Of a DNA stretch of 64,000 nucleotides, positions 17,896-26,427 are shown one piece after another. Within the stretch, counting starts at the first letter, position 1. Each line of letters opens with the position of its first letter. The position numbers and the translations under genes were made by a program. Source of the stretch: Cyclobacteriaceae bacterium YHN15 (GTDB lineage: Bacteria; Bacteroidota; Bacteroidia; Cytophagales; Cyclobacteriaceae). The stretch spans positions 1 to 64,000 of the forward strand of contig RKQB01000013.1 of NCBI GenBank assembly GCA_003797895.1, read 5' to 3'. Under the pieces are notes generated by a model. That model had not been told where the DNA came from, did not search any database, and saw only the letters and a list, made by a program, of their open reading frames with translations.

Positions 17896-18750
17896 ATGAA
17901 GATTACCATTTTACCCAGTCTTTTTTTAATTATTCTTCTCGGGATTTCCTGCTTTCAAAATGAAGAGGAGGTTTTGCCTGAAATCACATTGGGATCTCCT
18001 GAAAGTGTGAGTGCCGTAAGGGCAATACTTCCGTCCAGTTTGAATAAAGACGGTACAGGGGGAGTCATTAGAAGAGGCATTACCGTCAGCCAACAACCCA
18101 ACCCGGATCTCAGCGACCATGTTCAGGATGATGAAAGATTTTATGGGGCTTTTGACAATAAAATTTTTAACCTTCGGCCCAATACCAGGTACTATGTGAG
18201 AGCCTTTGTCCAGAATAAAGTCGGATTGGCTTATAGTAATGAAATAGCATTTGAAACCTTGCCTGAGGCAGACTATTCCTTGCTGGAAACAGGACCAGGT
18301 GGCGGTTTGGTTTTTGTCGATCTGGGAAATTACGATAGGGGCTGGAGGTACATGGAAGCTTTAAGTTTTGAAAGCCTTTATTATAACACCTTTTGGTTTG
18401 ATCATCAATTTATTCCCCTTGGAACTTCCAATACCATCGGAAGTGGCGAAATTAACAGCTATTTGTATAATCAAAAAAACAGGGCCATCAATCAGTTGAG
18501 CAGCATGCAGGTATTGGCAGAATTCAATCAAAACGGATATAAAGACTGGTTTTTACCTTCCATAGATGAACTAAAGGAAATCCGTGAAAAATTATACATG
18601 AATGAATTAGGTGGCTTCGAAGATGGGACTTATTGGAGCAGCACAGAAAAAGATGATATGCAGGGCTGGCTTTTGAATTTTTCAAATGGTCAAATTTCAT
18701 CAGAATATAAAGCCATTTCAAATAAAGTAATTGCGGTGCGCCTATTTTAA
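17896..18750 (+). CDS. Lipoprotein with Lcl/DUF1566-type C-terminal domain
   Basis: A 284-aa lipoprotein (lipobox LLGISC, Cys19). Residues about 28-125 look like a fibronectin type III-like fold (NTRYYVRAFVQN, YSNEIAFETL). The C-terminal half matches the DUF1566/Lcl pattern: GPGGGLVFVD, GWRYMEA, DWFLPSIDELKEI and YWSSTEKD, ending VIAVRLF. Such domains occur in surface proteins and are linked to lectin-like or adhesin folds. It lies between the FAD oxidoreductase and the UbiA gene but has no obvious metabolic role. It overlaps the convergent UbiA gene by 4 bp. Confidence 0.82.
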   Translation: MKITILPSLFLIILLGISCFQNEEEVLPEITLGSPESVSAVRAILPSSLNKDGTGGVIRRGITVSQQPNPDLSDHVQDDERFYGAFDNKIFNLRPNTRYYVRAFVQNKVGLAYSNEIAFETLPEADYSLLETGPGGGLVFVDLGNYDRGWRYMEALSFESLYYNTFWFDHQFIPLGTSNTIGSGEINSYLYNQKNRAINQLSSMQVLAEFNQNGYKDWFLPSIDELKEIREKLYMNELGGFEDGTYWSSTEKDDMQGWLLNFSNGQISSEYKAISNKVIAVRLF

Positions 18751-19637
18751 AAAACCTGCATAATCTGTGTATTTTCCAGAAAATACCATATAAAAAATAC
18801 GTTAAGGGCAAGAGCAGAAACCCTGTTCATCCACATCGCCCAAGTATAATTCACATACTTTTCACTATCTTTTTTCACAAAATAAAACCAGATTAGAAAA
18901 TAAAGCACTACAGGAAGCATGGCAGCCAAAAATGCAAAAAATGAATTGCTCTGACCCCTATCTAAAAAAAACCAGGCAAAAGCAAGGCCTGCAAATAAAA
19001 ACCATATGGCTGCAAAAGTGAAGGTCCCTTTTATCCCCAATTTAAGGCTTAATGTTAAATCCCCCCTCTTGGCATCCTCTTCATGTTGGTAAATCTGGGT
19101 TAGGGGATAGGAACCCCAAAGCATAATTGAGGTTAAAATTCCCGGAATGAGTACATGGGATCGGGAAAAAACCTCCCATCCGAAATCACTCAGGCCTGCA
19201 TATGTCAAGCAGAAGGTAAAGCATCCCTGAAAGAATCCGGCTATCAACCAACTCCCATAAGCATATTTTTTCAAACGTATAGAAGGATGACTGTAAGCCA
19301 TAGAAACAAGACTATAAACCAAAAGCATACTCCCAAACTGCCAATTGATCTGCATACCCAGTGCCAAAGCCACCACAAAAAATAGAAGGGACAGGTAGTA
19401 AAGCCCTTTGGAAACTTTGGGAGGGTTTCTCAATCCTCCAATACTTTTTTCATCTTTATCAAAATAACTGTTATACCCATTGCTGGAAGGATATAAAAAA
19501 AGGTGCAGTGCTATAAAAACAATCAGGATTCTTTCCCCATTAAGGTTGGGGGAAAATGCCAGTGCAAAAAAGAAAACAGGCATTAAGTAAAAAGAGAAAG
19601 GAATTCTCAGATGCTTCCAATTGGACCACTTTAGCAT
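18747..19637 (-). CDS. UbiA-family prenyltransferase
   Basis: A 296-aa integral membrane protein with about eight to nine helices. UbiA enzymes attach prenyl chains to aromatic or other acceptors using two Asp-rich motifs that bind Mg-diphosphate. Here these appear as NSYFDKDE (56-63) and HEEDAKRGD (185-193). It sits between the Lcl lipoprotein and the type III polyketide synthase, divergent from the latter. That makes a polyketide-derived phenol a possible acceptor (inference). It could alternatively serve another lipid pathway. No canonical ubiA/menA context is present in the window. Confidence 0.85.
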   Translation of the reverse strand: MLKWSNWKHLRIPFSFYLMPVFFFALAFSPNLNGERILIVFIALHLFLYPSSNGYNSYFDKDEKSIGGLRNPPKVSKGLYYLSLLFFVVALALGMQINWQFGSMLLVYSLVSMAYSHPSIRLKKYAYGSWLIAGFFQGCFTFCLTYAGLSDFGWEVFSRSHVLIPGILTSIMLWGSYPLTQIYQHEEDAKRGDLTLSLKLGIKGTFTFAAIWFLFAGLAFAWFFLDRGQSNSFFAFLAAMLPVVLYFLIWFYFVKKDSEKYVNYTWAMWMNRVSALALNVFFIWYFLENTQIMQVF

Positions 19638-19722
19638 AATCGGCTTTTATTTTTAACTTTTGTAGACAGGAGATGTTTTAACTCAGTAAACAAGTTAGAA
19701 AAAATAACCTTAACTTAAGTTG

Positions 19723-20799
19723 ATGAACAATCATATTGTGAGTATCGGTACGGCAAATCCAGGTGAAGCAATTCCTCAGATGCAAATTGGAGAATTTATG
19801 AAAATCGCCCATGGACTTGATCCTATAGAATCCCGAAAACTCAATTTTGTATATAGACAATCTGGAATCAAACAACGCTACAGTGTTTTGGATGATTTCC
19901 AACATGATGATCCGAAAAATTTCAGCTTTTTCCCAAAAAACCGCAGCCTCACGCCATTCCCAAGTACAAAGCAGAGAATGGAAGTATTCAGAAGAAATGG
20001 TTTTGACTTAGCCAAAAAGGCCATCATCAGTTGTCTACAGAAAGGGATGACTTATCCAACGGAGATAACACACTTGGTTTTGGTTTCCTGTACCGGAATG
20101 TTTGCTCCGGGACTGGAAATTCAGATTATTCATGAAATGGGATTGAAAACAGACATAGAGCGCTATGCTTTGCATTTTATGGGTTGCTATGCAGTTTTCA
20201 ACGCATTAAAATTAGCAGATAAAATATGTGATGCCTCTCCGAAAGCAAAGGTTCTAATTGTTTCTTTAGAATTATGTACCATTCATTTCCAAAAAGAATA
20301 CACAGAGGACAACCTCTTGGCGAATGCCATCTTCGGGGACGGCTCAGCAGCAGCTTTGGTAAGCAAATCAAAATCCGGACTGGGGATTGCCAAGTATGAC
20401 TCCAAACTCTTTAAAAATGGGGAGGAGGACATGGCCTGGTCAATTGGTGATTTTGGTTTTGAAATGAAATTAAGTAAATATGTACCAGAGCTTTTGCAAA
20501 GGGGAATTGAAAACATTGAATCGCACCTGGAGCATGTTTTCCAATTGTCGGGTTTAAAAAATTTTGCCATTCATCCCGGGGGGAAACAAATCCTGCAAAA
20601 GGTAGAGATCGCTTTTGGATTAGAGCAAAGTCAAAATTTTGCTTCCCACGAAATCCTCCAAAATCATGGAAACATGTCATCTGCCACCATCCTTTTTGTG
20701 TTGGAAAAATGGCTGGCTGAAAAAACAAAAGTCGGTAACATATTAGCAATGGGTTTTGGACCTGGATTGACTTTAGAAACCATGTTATTGGAGAAATAA
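19723..20799 (+). CDS. Type III polyketide synthase
   Basis: A chalcone/stilbene synthase-fold homodimeric enzyme that extends an acyl-CoA with malonyl-CoA and cyclises the product. The triad is intact: Cys155 (HFMGCYAVFN), His284 (FAIHPGG) and Asn317 (NHGNMSS). The GFGPGLTLE loop is at the C-terminus. The ATG at 19723 follows a TTG and is the natural start (358 aa, slightly shorter than plant CHS). The stop overlaps the methyltransferase ATG by 1 bp, so the two form an operon. Related operons (srsABC, bpsAB) make methylated alkylresorcinols or quinones. Starter unit and product are not readable from sequence. Confidence 0.93.
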   Translation: MNNHIVSIGTANPGEAIPQMQIGEFMKIAHGLDPIESRKLNFVYRQSGIKQRYSVLDDFQHDDPKNFSFFPKNRSLTPFPSTKQRMEVFRRNGFDLAKKAIISCLQKGMTYPTEITHLVLVSCTGMFAPGLEIQIIHEMGLKTDIERYALHFMGCYAVFNALKLADKICDASPKAKVLIVSLELCTIHFQKEYTEDNLLANAIFGDGSAAALVSKSKSGLGIAKYDSKLFKNGEEDMAWSIGDFGFEMKLSKYVPELLQRGIENIESHLEHVFQLSGLKNFAIHPGGKQILQKVEIAFGLEQSQNFASHEILQNHGNMSSATILFVLEKWLAEKTKVGNILAMGFGPGLTLETMLLEK

Positions 20800-21503
20800 T
20801 GGGAAAATTTACCACCAGAAGTGTTCAAAAAGAAATCATGGATGACCTTGAGGTAGATGGGCCTATACTGGTGCAGACACTAAAGGAATTAAGGACAATC
20901 AATAAACTTCTAGGCGGAAACCAGGTAACCACATCTGCATTAAAAAAAATAACGGATGCTTATCCGAAAAGGGTTTTCACTATTGCAGATATCGGTTGTG
21001 GGGGAGGAGATATGATAAGAGTAATGGCCAATTGGGCCAAAAAACAAAAGCTAAATTGTCATTTCATTGGAATAGATGCAAACCCTAATACCATTACAGC
21101 CGCGAGGGAAAACCTGGCTGATCTGGAAAATGTCTCCTTTCTGGTTCAAAATGTTTTTGAAAAGTCTTTTTTAAATCAAGAGGTAGATATCATCACCTGC
21201 ACATTATTTACACACCATTTCACGGAAAATGAACTAATTGGTCTTTTTTCAACTTTTAATAAAAAGCTGAAATTAGCTTTGGTCATTAATGACCTTCACC
21301 GGCATCCGCTTGCATTTTACAGCATCAAGCTCTTAACTGCTCTTTTTTCCAAATCACCTATGGTAAAAAACGACGGTCCTCTTTCAGTTTTGAGAAGTTT
21401 TAGTAAAAAAGAAATTGAAAATTTGATGAAAGCGTCAGGCCTTGAAAAATTTGAAATCAGCTGGCAATGGGCATTTCGTTGGAAAATCATTGCTTACAAG
21501 TAA
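20799..21503 (+). CDS. Class I SAM-dependent methyltransferase (polyketide tailoring)
   Basis: A 234-aa methyltransferase with the SAM-binding glycine loop IADIGCGGGD (62-71), an acidic GIDANP motif after strand 2, and a post-motif LFTHHF. It overlaps the polyketide synthase gene by one base (TAATG), implying coupled translation and a role in methylating its product, as SrsB-like enzymes do in phenolic lipid pathways (inference by analogy). The N-terminal ~55 residues are helical. The acceptor atom cannot be told. Confidence 0.87.
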   Translation: MGKFTTRSVQKEIMDDLEVDGPILVQTLKELRTINKLLGGNQVTTSALKKITDAYPKRVFTIADIGCGGGDMIRVMANWAKKQKLNCHFIGIDANPNTITAARENLADLENVSFLVQNVFEKSFLNQEVDIITCTLFTHHFTENELIGLFSTFNKKLKLALVINDLHRHPLAFYSIKLLTALFSKSPMVKNDGPLSVLRSFSKKEIENLMKASGLEKFEISWQWAFRWKIIAYK

Positions 21504-21549
21504 TTTCAATAATCAAAACTTTATTTATTCCAACCAAAACCAAGCTTAC

Positions 21550-22395
21550 ATGGATTACGATTTAAGTATTGACAATTTATCTATTATCAAAGAAAAAGCC
21601 ATAGACCTTGCCTTTCAGTTCGGACCCGCACTATTTAAGGCCTTAATTCTACTATTGTTGGGCCGATATGTGATTCGGCTGCTTATCAGGCTTATGACTT
21701 CTGCATTGGAGAAATATGAAATAGATCCTTCTTTGTCCACCTTTTTCAGAAGTTTCCTGAGCGCGGTTCTTTGGGTTATTTTACTCATCAGCGTTGCCAC
21801 CACGCTGGGTATGGAAATGACTTCCTTCGTGGCCATTCTTGGTGCCGCCGGTCTGGCAGTGGGTTTGGCCCTTCAGGGATCATTGGCGAATTTTGCCGGA
21901 GGAGTGCTGATTTTGGTATTCAAACCTTTTCGCGTTGGGGATACCATAGAAGCCCAGGGTACCATCGGCGCTGTGGAAAGCATTGACATTCTGTATACCA
22001 AGGTCAGAAATTTTGACAATAAAGTGGTTACCATTCCCAATGGGGCACTTGCAAATAACTCTATGACCAACTATTCGCAAAAACCAACCAGAAGGGTGGA
22101 TTTTGCTGTGGGGGTAGCTTATGGAACTGACCTAAAAAAAACAAGGAAGGTGATTTTGGAGACACTCAAAAAAGATGAAAGAATACATGAGGATCCTGAA
22201 CCAGTAGTTTACTTTACAAATTTTGGCGACAGTTCCCTGGATCTGACCATTCGTTGTTGGGTTGATGTTGCTGATTTATGGCCTGTTTACTGGGATAATA
22301 TGGAGGCAATCAAAGAGGCCTTTGAAACCAATGAGATTGAGGTTCCTTTCCCACAAAGAGATGTACACCATTTCTATCAGGAAGGTGAAAAATAA
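21550..22395 (+). CDS. MscS-family mechanosensitive ion channel
   Basis: A 281-aa small-conductance mechanosensitive channel that protects against hypo-osmotic shock. Three membrane helices (about 20-40, 60-80, 90-110) are followed by the pore-lining TM3 pattern GAAGLAVGLALQGSLANFAGG. The beta domain follows with RVGDTIEAQGTIGAVESIDILYT-like and VTIPNGALANNSMTNYS signatures. I placed the start at 21550. An in-frame ATG at 21442 lies inside the methyltransferase gene and adds non-family residues. The inverted repeat at 22401-22430 ends the transcript. Confidence 0.93.
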   Translation: MDYDLSIDNLSIIKEKAIDLAFQFGPALFKALILLLLGRYVIRLLIRLMTSALEKYEIDPSLSTFFRSFLSAVLWVILLISVATTLGMEMTSFVAILGAAGLAVGLALQGSLANFAGGVLILVFKPFRVGDTIEAQGTIGAVESIDILYTKVRNFDNKVVTIPNGALANNSMTNYSQKPTRRVDFAVGVAYGTDLKKTRKVILETLKKDERIHEDPEPVVYFTNFGDSSLDLTIRCWVDVADLWPVYWDNMEAIKEAFETNEIEVPFPQRDVHHFYQEGEK

Positions 22396-22400
22396 GCAGG

Positions 22401-22430
22401 AAAAAGGCTGGGTTCTTAACCAGCCTTTTT
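22401..22430. terminator. Bidirectional terminator
   Basis: Stem 22401-22411 with 22420-22430, loop of eight bases. A-runs on the left and T-runs on the right serve both the MscS gene (plus) and the small protein gene (minus). The stop codon of the latter (22416-22418) lies in the loop. Confidence 0.85.
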
Positions 22431-22610
22431 TCTGGAATCTATTTCCGAGGAGCTTTTAGGGGCAGGCTTCTTTTTCCTATCCGGAACACAACCTAAATTT
22501 TGTGTCAAATCCAATTCAGCAGGCAAACCGCCAAAACCATCGCTGAAATCCCATTCAGTGGCCAGTTCCTCTTTCTGTTTTTTTTGGTTTTTCCCCATAA
22601 ACTCATTCAT
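22416..22610 (-). CDS. Small basic protein, unknown function
   Basis: A 64-aa hydrophilic protein with a Lys/Gln-rich start (GKNQKKQKEEL), a compact middle (EWDFSDGFGGLPAELDLTQNLGC) and a Lys/Ser-rich tail. It overlaps the end of the upstream DUF3299-like gene by 8 bp, and its stop lies in the loop of the terminator. Both facts support a real, translationally coupled gene. No family recognised. Confidence 0.6.
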   Translation of the reverse strand: MNEFMGKNQKKQKEELATEWDFSDGFGGLPAELDLTQNLGCVPDRKKKPAPKSSSEIDSRKKAG

Positions 22611-23052
22611 TTACAAATTCAGCATCAAGGAGAATAAAATTCAATTCTTCGATATCGTCCTCATTGAGTTTCAGTTTTCCCCGAATCGTCACTATATCAT
22701 CGGTTTTGATTCTTTTTCCAGGTTTCTTTTTTAAGTATGCTACCACAATACTTTCCGGCCCTGAACCTCCACAAAAAAAACATTCTGCCATAGGAAATTT
22801 AGAAACCACCGCAATATTGGAATCATTGATGTCCAAGGGAATATAAAAACCCGAAATGCTTACTGTTTTTCCCTCAAATGCCTTCAATTCATCCGGAAAT
22901 TTTGGATATAAAAAATACATTCCCAACTCCCTGTTCAGCTTTTCAATAAATCTGGTTTTGGCAAACAATGCCCACATGTTTTCCTCCCTGAAGGTAAACG
23001 AAGTCCCGATAATTACTAAAACCAGGTAACCTATCAGAATTTTTTTCATCAT
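22603..23052 (-). CDS. DUF3299-like exported or membrane-anchored protein
   Basis: A roughly 149-aa protein from ATG 23052. A hydrophobic N-terminal anchor (KKILIGYLVLVIIGTSFTF) is followed by an OB-like beta domain: KAFEGKTVSISGFYIPLD, AECFFCGGSGPES (a conserved CxxC-like pair) and VTIRGKLKLN. This resembles DUF3299 proteins of unknown function. In-frame ATGs at 23058 and 23097 are alternatives; a TAnnTTTG element at 23068-23075 makes the longest form unlikely. The 3' end overlaps the small basic protein gene. Confidence 0.7.
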   Translation of the reverse strand: MMKKILIGYLVLVIIGTSFTFREENMWALFAKTRFIEKLNRELGMYFLYPKFPDELKAFEGKTVSISGFYIPLDINDSNIAVVSKFPMAECFFCGGSGPESIVVAYLKKKPGKRIKTDDIVTIRGKLKLNEDDIEELNFILLDAEFVNE

Positions 23053-23067
23053 ATTCATTATACGCAA

Positions 23068-23075
23068 CAAATTTA
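23068..23075 (-). promoter_or_regulatory. TAnnTTTG element upstream of the DUF3299-like gene
   Basis: TAAATTTG on the minus strand lies 15 nt before the ATG at 23052 (9 nt before the one at 23058). It sits inside the longest possible reading frame, which argues for one of the shorter starts. Confidence 0.45.
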
Positions 23076-23192
23076 CAGGAGATTTAAAATAAACCATCTA
23101 TGGGCATACATACTCTCAAAAAACACCGTTTTCATGATTTAGTTCAATAATCTTTTATCCTAAAAAGCTCCTTCTTTCCCTATCTTTACAGC

Positions 23193-24947
23193 ATGAAAAT
23201 CCCTGAAAATTTAAACAACCTTTCTCTTGAACTAAAAAATGCAAAAAGAAAGGCTTTTAGTATTTCGGTCATTAGGCTCATCTTATTTTTTGCTGTCATC
23301 AGTCTTTTGATTATTGGACTGACTGACAAAAAGTTGTTTTTGTTGCTTCTTTTTCCTTCCATTGCTGTTTTTATTTGGTTGATATTACAATTCAATTATT
23401 ACACCGATCTGCAAGCCTATATCAAAGAATTGCAACTAATGGAAGAGGAGAAACACAAACGTACTGGAAGAGAGTTGAATGGATTTGATCCTGGGACGGA
23501 GTTTCTGGATAAAAAACACCCTTTCTGTAATGATTTGGATCTTTTTGGCCCACATTCTCTCTTTCAGCTCATCAATCATACGGTATCCATTTCAGGTCGT
23601 AAGCTACTGGCCAACAGTATGAAAAAACAGATCAATCAAGCTACTGCTATTGATAACTATCACGCGATTGAAGAATTAAAGGGAAAGAATAGTTTCCTTA
23701 AAAACTTTGAGGCGATAGGGCGAGCTTTTATCAAAGCCGAGAAAAATAAGACATCATTTTATCAATGGTTGAATAAAAATGAAAAATGGGCCAAAGGTTA
23801 TTATTTCCTTTTAGTCATGGGCCCAATTGGCGGGATTCTGATTTTATTTGCAAGTTTATTCGGACTCATGCATGCATCCTGGATTGGCCTTTGGATCCTT
23901 GCAGGTTTATCATTTTTATCCATTATTCATAAAGACTTACATCAGGCATCTTTGATCTGGCCCAATGAGGGAGACATCAAAACTTTTAAGATTTGGTCAG
24001 ATTTATTGGAAAAAGAATCCTTTAAGAGTAAAAACTTACAGCCCCTGCACCTTCCCTTTCACAAAGGAACCCTCTCAAAGGGATTAAAGTCTCTGGAGCA
24101 GGTTTCATTTTTGATCCAAAACCGGTTTAATTTGGTCTATCTTGTCTTCAATCTCCTATTTTGGCTGGATTACTTTTTGCTTTGGCAACTCAAAAAATGG
24201 AAGAAGGAATACGGAAATGACATTTCTGATATTGAAGGTGTTTTTGACCAATGGCAAGTGCTGGTTTCCTTGGCATCCTTTTCAGAAGAAGTGCAATTGA
24301 AGGGTGAAATAATTTGGGAAAAGGACGCCGTTATCCATGCAAAAAACCTCCACCACCCCCTTATATCACCTGAGAAATCAATTGGGAACGATTTCCTATT
24401 GGAAAAGACCCAAAAGACTGTTCTTTTGACAGGATCCAATATGTCGGGAAAAACCACCTTCATGAGGACAGTCGGCATCAATATGGTGTTGGTCAATCTG
24501 GGGCTGAGACCCTTTGCCGAGAAATTCATTTGCGGTCCCTTTCAACTCTATACAAGTATGCGGAACGCCGATAGTTTGGGAGAAAGTGTAAGTTCATTTT
24601 ATGCAGAATTGGCAAGAATCCGTCAGGTATTAGAGGCTGCGGAAAATGGCATTCCGGTATTTTACTTGATGGACGAAATTCTCAAAGGAACCAATACCAC
24701 AGACAGGATCATGGGCAGCGAAGCCCTGATCAGGCAATTATCGGCCACAAGTGCCAAAGGCATCATTTCCACACATGATATTGAGTTAAGCAACTTGGAA
24801 AACATCCTAGCCTACCTGGTCAATTTTAGTTTCCACAGTAAAATTGATGATAGGGAAATTATTTTTGATTATAAACTCAAGGCAGGCCCATGCCCTAGTT
24901 TCAATGCCCATAAATTAATGGAGCTTATGGGGATTCGATTTCAGTAA
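23193..24947 (+). CDS. Membrane-anchored MutS-like ATPase
   Basis: A 584-aa protein whose C-terminal third is a MutS domain V ATPase: Walker A GSNMSGKTT (414-422) and Walker B YLMDEILKGTNT, with an ABC-like signature region (LGESVSSFYAEL). The front is unlike classical MutS. Hydrophobic segments at about 25-44, 47-66, 203-222, 229-246 and possibly 313-332 suggest membrane anchoring. The mismatch-recognition domain (Phe-x-Glu) is absent. Mismatch repair is therefore unlikely; the role is unknown. TATCTTTA lies six bases before the ATG, one mismatch from the promoter consensus. Confidence 0.85.
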   Translation: MKIPENLNNLSLELKNAKRKAFSISVIRLILFFAVISLLIIGLTDKKLFLLLLFPSIAVFIWLILQFNYYTDLQAYIKELQLMEEEKHKRTGRELNGFDPGTEFLDKKHPFCNDLDLFGPHSLFQLINHTVSISGRKLLANSMKKQINQATAIDNYHAIEELKGKNSFLKNFEAIGRAFIKAEKNKTSFYQWLNKNEKWAKGYYFLLVMGPIGGILILFASLFGLMHASWIGLWILAGLSFLSIIHKDLHQASLIWPNEGDIKTFKIWSDLLEKESFKSKNLQPLHLPFHKGTLSKGLKSLEQVSFLIQNRFNLVYLVFNLLFWLDYFLLWQLKKWKKEYGNDISDIEGVFDQWQVLVSLASFSEEVQLKGEIIWEKDAVIHAKNLHHPLISPEKSIGNDFLLEKTQKTVLLTGSNMSGKTTFMRTVGINMVLVNLGLRPFAEKFICGPFQLYTSMRNADSLGESVSSFYAELARIRQVLEAAENGIPVFYLMDEILKGTNTTDRIMGSEALIRQLSATSAKGIISTHDIELSNLENILAYLVNFSFHSKIDDREIIFDYKLKAGPCPSFNAHKLMELMGIRFQ

Positions 24948-25016
24948 ATTACCCATTTGGCACAGTCATTGTTTCATCTAATTCATAACCAATTATTTAA
25001 CTTAACCCTAAATGCC

Positions 25017-25169
25017 ATGAATTCATTATTGTATTTAATCGCAATCATTTTAGTCATTGGATGGATCTTCGGATTCTTTGTATATAGTTTAGGTGGCCTG
25101 ATACATATATTGTTGGTATTGGCAGTGATATCTGTCCTTTTAAGGTTAATTGGGGGAAGGTCTGCCTAA
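25017..25169 (+). CDS. lmo0937-family small membrane protein
   Basis: A 50-aa protein with two hydrophobic helices. The family pattern FGFFVYSLGGLIHILLVLAV, ending LLRLIGG, is well preserved. I took the ATG at 25017; an earlier in-frame ATG at 24957 adds 20 atypical residues and lies close to the preceding stop. Family function is unknown, though members are widespread and often stress-linked. A weak hairpin (about 25189-25216) follows. Confidence 0.75.
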   Translation: MNSLLYLIAIILVIGWIFGFFVYSLGGLIHILLVLAVISVLLRLIGGRSA

Positions 25170-25188
25170 CCCAAAATTCAAGAACTTA

Positions 25189-25216
25189 CAAAAGCCCTTT
25201 TAAATGGGTTTTTGCA
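25189..25216 (+). terminator. Weak intrinsic terminator
   Basis: AAAGCCC pairs with GGGTTTTT (one G-U pair) around a short AT loop. A T-run follows the stem. It lies 20 bp after the stop of the small membrane protein gene and before the purK promoter. Confidence 0.45.
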
Positions 25217-25255
25217 TATTCTTTCATAGCGTTTCCTGATGCTACTTTTTTCTGT

Positions 25256-25263
25256 TATTTTTG
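25256..25263 (+). promoter_or_regulatory. TAnnTTTG element of purK-purE
   Basis: TATTTTTG ends 9 nt before the purK ATG at 25273, giving a very short leader. Confidence 0.5.
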
Positions 25264-25272
25264 GGCTGACTA

Positions 25273-26424
25273 ATGCCAATTTCTGTGCAAAAAAATACCC
25301 AACAAAAGATTTTAGGAATTCTAGGTGGTGGACAGCTTGGCCGGATGATCATCCAATCCGCCATCAATTACAATATTGATATTCATATTTTAGATCCGGA
25401 TGCCCATGCTCCTTGCCGGTCTATTTGCCAGAAGTTTGTTCATGGAAAATTAACTGATTTTGAGACAGTCTATTCCTTCGGACAGGATTGTGATGTCATT
25501 ACCATAGAAATCGAAAATGTCAATACTGAGGCACTGGAAAAACTTGCATCTGAAGGAAAAGAAGTTTACCCGCAACCTCATCTGATTAAATTGATTCAGG
25601 ATAAACGGTTGCAGAAAACCTTTTACAAAGAAAATGGAATTCCCACAGCGGATTTTATTCTGACAGAAAATAAAGGAGAGGTACTAAAAAATGCAGATTT
25701 TCTTCCTGCGGTTAATAAATTAGGTAGAGAAGGATATGATGGAAGAGGGGTTCAGGTATTGAAAAGTAAGGCTGACCTGGATTTGGCTTTTGAGGCACCG
25801 GGGTTATTGGAAAAACTCATTGACTTTGATAAGGAAATTTCAGTGATAGTAGCAAAAAACAAAAAAGGAGATGTTATTGCCTATCCTTCTGTGGAATGTG
25901 CTTTCCACCCGACGGCAAATTTGGTCGAGTTTCTTTTCGCTCCGGCTGAAATCTCCAATGAAATTGAATCAATTGCCCAAAAAATAGCCCTGGAAGTCAT
26001 CAGGGAATTAGACCTTATAGGGCTCTTGGCTGTTGAAATGTTTGTTACCAAAAGCGGGGAGGTTTTGGTTAATGAAATTGCTCCAAGACCTCACAACAGC
26101 GGACATCACAGTATAGAAGCCAATTTTACATCACAGTTTGAGCAACATTTAAGAGCTGTCATGAATTTACCGCTGGGTAATACAGAACTACGGTGTCCTG
26201 CTGCCATGGTCAATTTATTGGGAGAAGATGGTTATACTGGGGAGGCATATGTGGAAGGACTGGAGGAAGCCATGGCACAAAAAGGAGTTTATGTCCATCT
26301 TTATGGTAAAAAGTTGACCAAACCTTTCAGGAAAATGGGACATGTTACCCTTTTGGATGACAATTTGGAAAATCTCAAAAACAAAGCTTTGGAAATAAAA
26401 TCTTTAATCAAAATAAAAGCATAA
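25273..26424 (+). CDS. purK: 5-(carboxyamino)imidazole ribonucleotide synthase PurK
   Basis: An ATP-grasp ligase converting AIR, bicarbonate and ATP to N5-CAIR in purine synthesis. The N-terminal ILGGGQLGRM (near 16-25), central NKLGREGYDGRG (ATP-grasp loop), VLVNEIAPRPHNSGHH and a C-terminal GHVTLL are diagnostic. Length 383 aa is usual. purE follows after 3 bp, the standard purKE pairing whose product mutates N5-CAIR to CAIR. Confidence 0.96.
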   Translation: MPISVQKNTQQKILGILGGGQLGRMIIQSAINYNIDIHILDPDAHAPCRSICQKFVHGKLTDFETVYSFGQDCDVITIEIENVNTEALEKLASEGKEVYPQPHLIKLIQDKRLQKTFYKENGIPTADFILTENKGEVLKNADFLPAVNKLGREGYDGRGVQVLKSKADLDLAFEAPGLLEKLIDFDKEISVIVAKNKKGDVIAYPSVECAFHPTANLVEFLFAPAEISNEIESIAQKIALEVIRELDLIGLLAVEMFVTKSGEVLVNEIAPRPHNSGHHSIEANFTSQFEQHLRAVMNLPLGNTELRCPAAMVNLLGEDGYTGEAYVEGLEEAMAQKGVYVHLYGKKLTKPFRKMGHVTLLDDNLENLKNKALEIKSLIKIKA

Positions 26425-26427
26425 ACC

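Noticed and set aside
21442..21549. Longer MscS start inside the methyltransferase gene
   Set aside because: It would add 36 non-family residues and a 62-bp overlap; the ATG at 21550 gives normal MscS length.
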